DNA of 64,000 nt from Anisodus tanguticus. Lineage: Eukaryota; Streptophyta; Magnoliopsida; Solanales; Solanaceae. The notes beneath the pieces were generated by a model. The model ran no database searches and was not told the DNA's origin. It worked only from the letters and a program-made list of their open reading frames with translations. Below, piece after piece: positions 62,077 to 64,000 of the stretch (position 1 is its first letter; each line of letters begins with the position of its first letter). The DNA lies in contig CM067544.1 of assembly GCA_034509755.1 (NCBI GenBank), positions 19,339,001 to 19,403,000 on the forward strand, written 5' to 3'. A program made the translations under genes and the position numbers.

Positions 62077-63927
62077 TGATACATACCAAATTGTGGAAAC
62101 GTAATGAAACAACAAGAAATTAAAATATAAAGAGGAAGACACAATAAAATAGAATTAAAAGCAACCCAAAGTATAATAAATTATGGACCTTAATTGATTA
62201 ACCAAGATAAAGTAACTAATCCTATTAGGAGGACCTCAATGGAATTGAACACCCAAGCAACCCACCTTTCCAATCAAATTGTTCAATTACAAGCCTTAAC
62301 AAGCTCTCAACACTCAAGTTCTAAAAAAGAAGCATAAACAACAATATTCAAGATAGTCTAAGCAATGGAAATGACTTAAGGTCCCTATTTATAGTCGAGG
62401 ACTAACTTATTACACAAGAGACCCAAAAGTGACAATTTTGGATTGCAAAATAATCAAAACGCCGCGATGTCACAATATGCTCTTGACCTACGAATCGCAG
62501 ATTGTGTACGTGACATGATCCGTGATTCGCAGGTCATGTCCTTTAGCTCCATCATCATCTGTGGCTTCTTGACACTGCTTGAGGTTCGCAGACTCCACCT
62601 ATGACACCATCTGTGATTCACAAATGGTGTTTCCTGCACCATTTGATGTCTTTTCACCCTCCCATCATAAACATTTGAATAGTGCTAGAGTATGCTCAAG
62701 GATGTCCATCTTCATGAATAGGCTTTGTAGTGCATGAATTTTACGTGTTTTACTCCTCATGAACAGTCTTGATGAACTTGGTTCGCATCGAGCCTGACTT
62801 TATAGCGAAGATAGATAGCCCGATCTTGTGGTGGTGAAAGATAGCCTAGCTATATGGGCAGGTGAGAGATATCATGGCCTTACAAATTGGTGAGATATAT
62901 CCTAGTGTTATGATCGAGAGATAGCCCGAGTCTTGTCGACTAGATGAAGGAACAATTTGACTCAAACTATCGGACTTGATTCAAGAAGTGATCGACGAAG
63001 TTAAAAAGAGAAAAAAATGAAAGAAGTAGCACGAAAGAAGATTAACGTTCAAGAACTAGCTAATCACTGTGTAAGATAAATTACAAGTGTTAACTAGTTA
63101 ACATGATCAAAGGACCGGTAAAGAAATCAAAACGAAATGAATTTTGAGTCAAAAACCCGAAAAGCGCGGTCTGCTATTCACAAGTACGGTCCGCCGTTCG
63201 CGAGCACAGTGTTAGCCATAGGGTATGCGATCGCAGATGGTGCTGCTGAATTTTAAAAATCACTACAGTAGTCTGTGTCTCGTCTACGGTTCACAGGTGT
63301 CACCTACGACACAAACTACGATTCGTTGGTTGTGCTTTCGCTGCACAACTTTTGTAACATCAAATCTTTTTGGGGATCCGAGCTTTGGGCCTTTTTTTAT
63401 TTTTCCAATGACTTGGATACACTTTTTTTATACTTTGCCTCTTTTGTCCCAAAAACAACTTTTCAACTTGAAATTAGGTTTTGGAAGATAAAATGGTACC
63501 CTTTTGCTCCTTCTTCCTCAAAAACTCTATGAAGGTCTACAAGAACACTTGAAGATTCAAAAAATTTAAAACCTTCCATCCTTATTCAAATCACCCCAAA
63601 TTTCATATTCCCACTCTTCTTCAATCGGACAACAAAGCACAATAGTCTCTAAGCTTCAATTCCCCTTCATCTCAAGACCCACTTCAAGCTCTTCAAGTTC
63701 TTCAATGGACAACAATGGTGAATGAATTATAATTGACTCAAAGGACTTGATACTTAAGATTTAGACTCTCCTAATACTTTGAAACACAAATATAACACTA
63801 AAATCAACAAACAAACAACTATTTTTAGATTTTTGGATTTTTGGACTTTAGAACACTTTTTTTGTAGTAATCAAAACCCAAGACAAGGATTGTTGGAACA
63901 ACCCTTCAATCATTATCTGATACTAAT
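62077..63927 (-). repeat. Array unit 21
   Basis: LTR 62077-62641 is an A/B hybrid (aacgtaatgaaac with acctcaatgg and caaattgttc). Leader mostly A-class. CWG sites scrambled. Confidence 0.92.
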
Positions 63928-64000
63928 TGATACATACCAAATTGTGGAAATGTAATCAAACAACAAGAAATTAAAATATAAAGATAAGACAAAAATAAAA
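63928..64000 (-). repeat. Array unit 22, cut by the window edge
   Basis: The first 73 bp of a further LTR, A-like, with a gataagacaaaaataaaa variant related to unit 2. It shows that the array continues beyond the window. Confidence 0.9.

Larger units (their letters stand above)
24935..64000 (-). repeat. Tandem array (satellite) of about 1,857-bp retrotransposon-derived units
   Basis: Twenty-one complete head-to-tail units and the start of a 22nd are present, with LTR starts 1,845-1,871 bp apart. The conserved leader mark gttagccatagggtatgcg recurs 22 times, from 24216 to 63211, at a mean spacing of 1,857 bp. Minus-strand layout of each unit is PBS and leader (about 1 kb), filler minisatellite (about 145 bp), last coding bases of pol with PPT (about 140 bp), then LTR (about 566 bp). 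Neighbouring units share each LTR, with no host DNA or target duplications between them. Compared with the element at 18123-25500, about 5.05 kb (18884 to about 23934) is missing. The array runs off the window. Confidence 0.97.

Noticed and set aside
25268..62657. Repeated minus-strand frames starting MKRHQMVQETPF in each LTR
   Set aside because: They are translations of LTR sequence outside the pol frame. Conservation comes from the array, not from selection on protein.
24230..63532. Repeated plus-strand frames of 60-130 codons in the array (starting MSRLRFTG, MRSQMVLLNF and similar)
   Set aside because: They recur once per unit, lie in the antisense direction of the retrotransposon leader, change frame wherever a CWG site is altered and match no family. 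They are shadows of a conserved non-coding repeat.
24935..64000. C-to-T decay of methylated cytosines as the cause of CWG variation
   Set aside because: The observed changes are indels and CG, CCG, TCG or TTTG forms, and CAG/CTG becoming TAG/TTG is not the main pattern, so deamination does not explain them.
24935..64000. The period of 1,857 bp as ten nucleosome repeats
   Set aside because: Any length of this size lies close to a multiple of the nucleosome repeat, so the match has no weight.
24935..64000. CRISPR-like array
   Set aside because: Repeats are 1.86 kb, contain LTR, PPT and PBS, and have no short unique spacers; the DNA is plant nuclear.

Overview
The window is plant nuclear DNA, most likely from Solanaceae and probably Solanum. 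The evidence is two tRNA-type SINEs of Solanaceae character, Stowaway MITEs, a MULE with a plant Ulp1/DUF1985 gene, a Ty3/gypsy element primed by initiator tRNA-Met, and one intact plant gene with introns. No bacterial-style operons, rRNA genes, tRNA genes or CRISPR arrays were seen.

Positions 1-13,200 are AT-rich intergenic DNA filled with decayed transposons. They hold two Stowaway-like MITEs, a minus-strand SINE with target duplications, and a decayed MULE of about 5.8 kb. The MULE carries a broken DUF1985/Ulp1-type gene on the plus strand and a broken SWIM/zinc-knuckle transposase end on the minus strand, and it is interrupted by an LTR-like block. To its right lie a second MULE-type end with a Pro/Ser/Thr-rich open segment, and a hAT-like MITE cut by a TS-type SINE with perfect 21-bp target duplications.

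Positions 13,244-15,553 hold the only intact protein gene found. It is a five-exon, 192-residue SPEAR/TIE-type transcriptional adaptor with a C-terminal EAR repressor motif. A complete Stowaway MITE follows it, then about 1.9 kb in which nothing was recognised.

Positions 18,074-64,000 are one continuous retrotransposon-derived block, all on the minus strand. A degenerate Ty3/gypsy element (LTR, leader, gag, protease, RT, RNase H, integrase, LTR; 18,123-25,500) shares its 5' LTR with a head-to-tail array of about 1,857-bp units that runs off the right edge. Each unit is one LTR (about 566 bp), a PPT with the last coding bases of pol, a roughly 145-bp filler made of five degenerate 27-bp repeats, and the 5' leader with a primer-binding site. 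gag and nearly all of pol are missing. There are 21 complete units and the start of a 22nd. The array is therefore a large-monomer satellite born from an internally deleted LTR retrotransposon, and an element with the undeleted layout sits at its edge.

Two layers of variation sit on the array. One is a genuine-looking set of linked A/B variants shuffled between units, as expected from unequal exchange or gene conversion. The other is dense scrambling confined almost entirely to CTG and CAG trinucleotides. The second does not look like mutation; I infer long-read consensus error at CHG-methylated cytosines. No new protein-based system was found. The notable item is the satellite, its founder-type element and the CWG signature.
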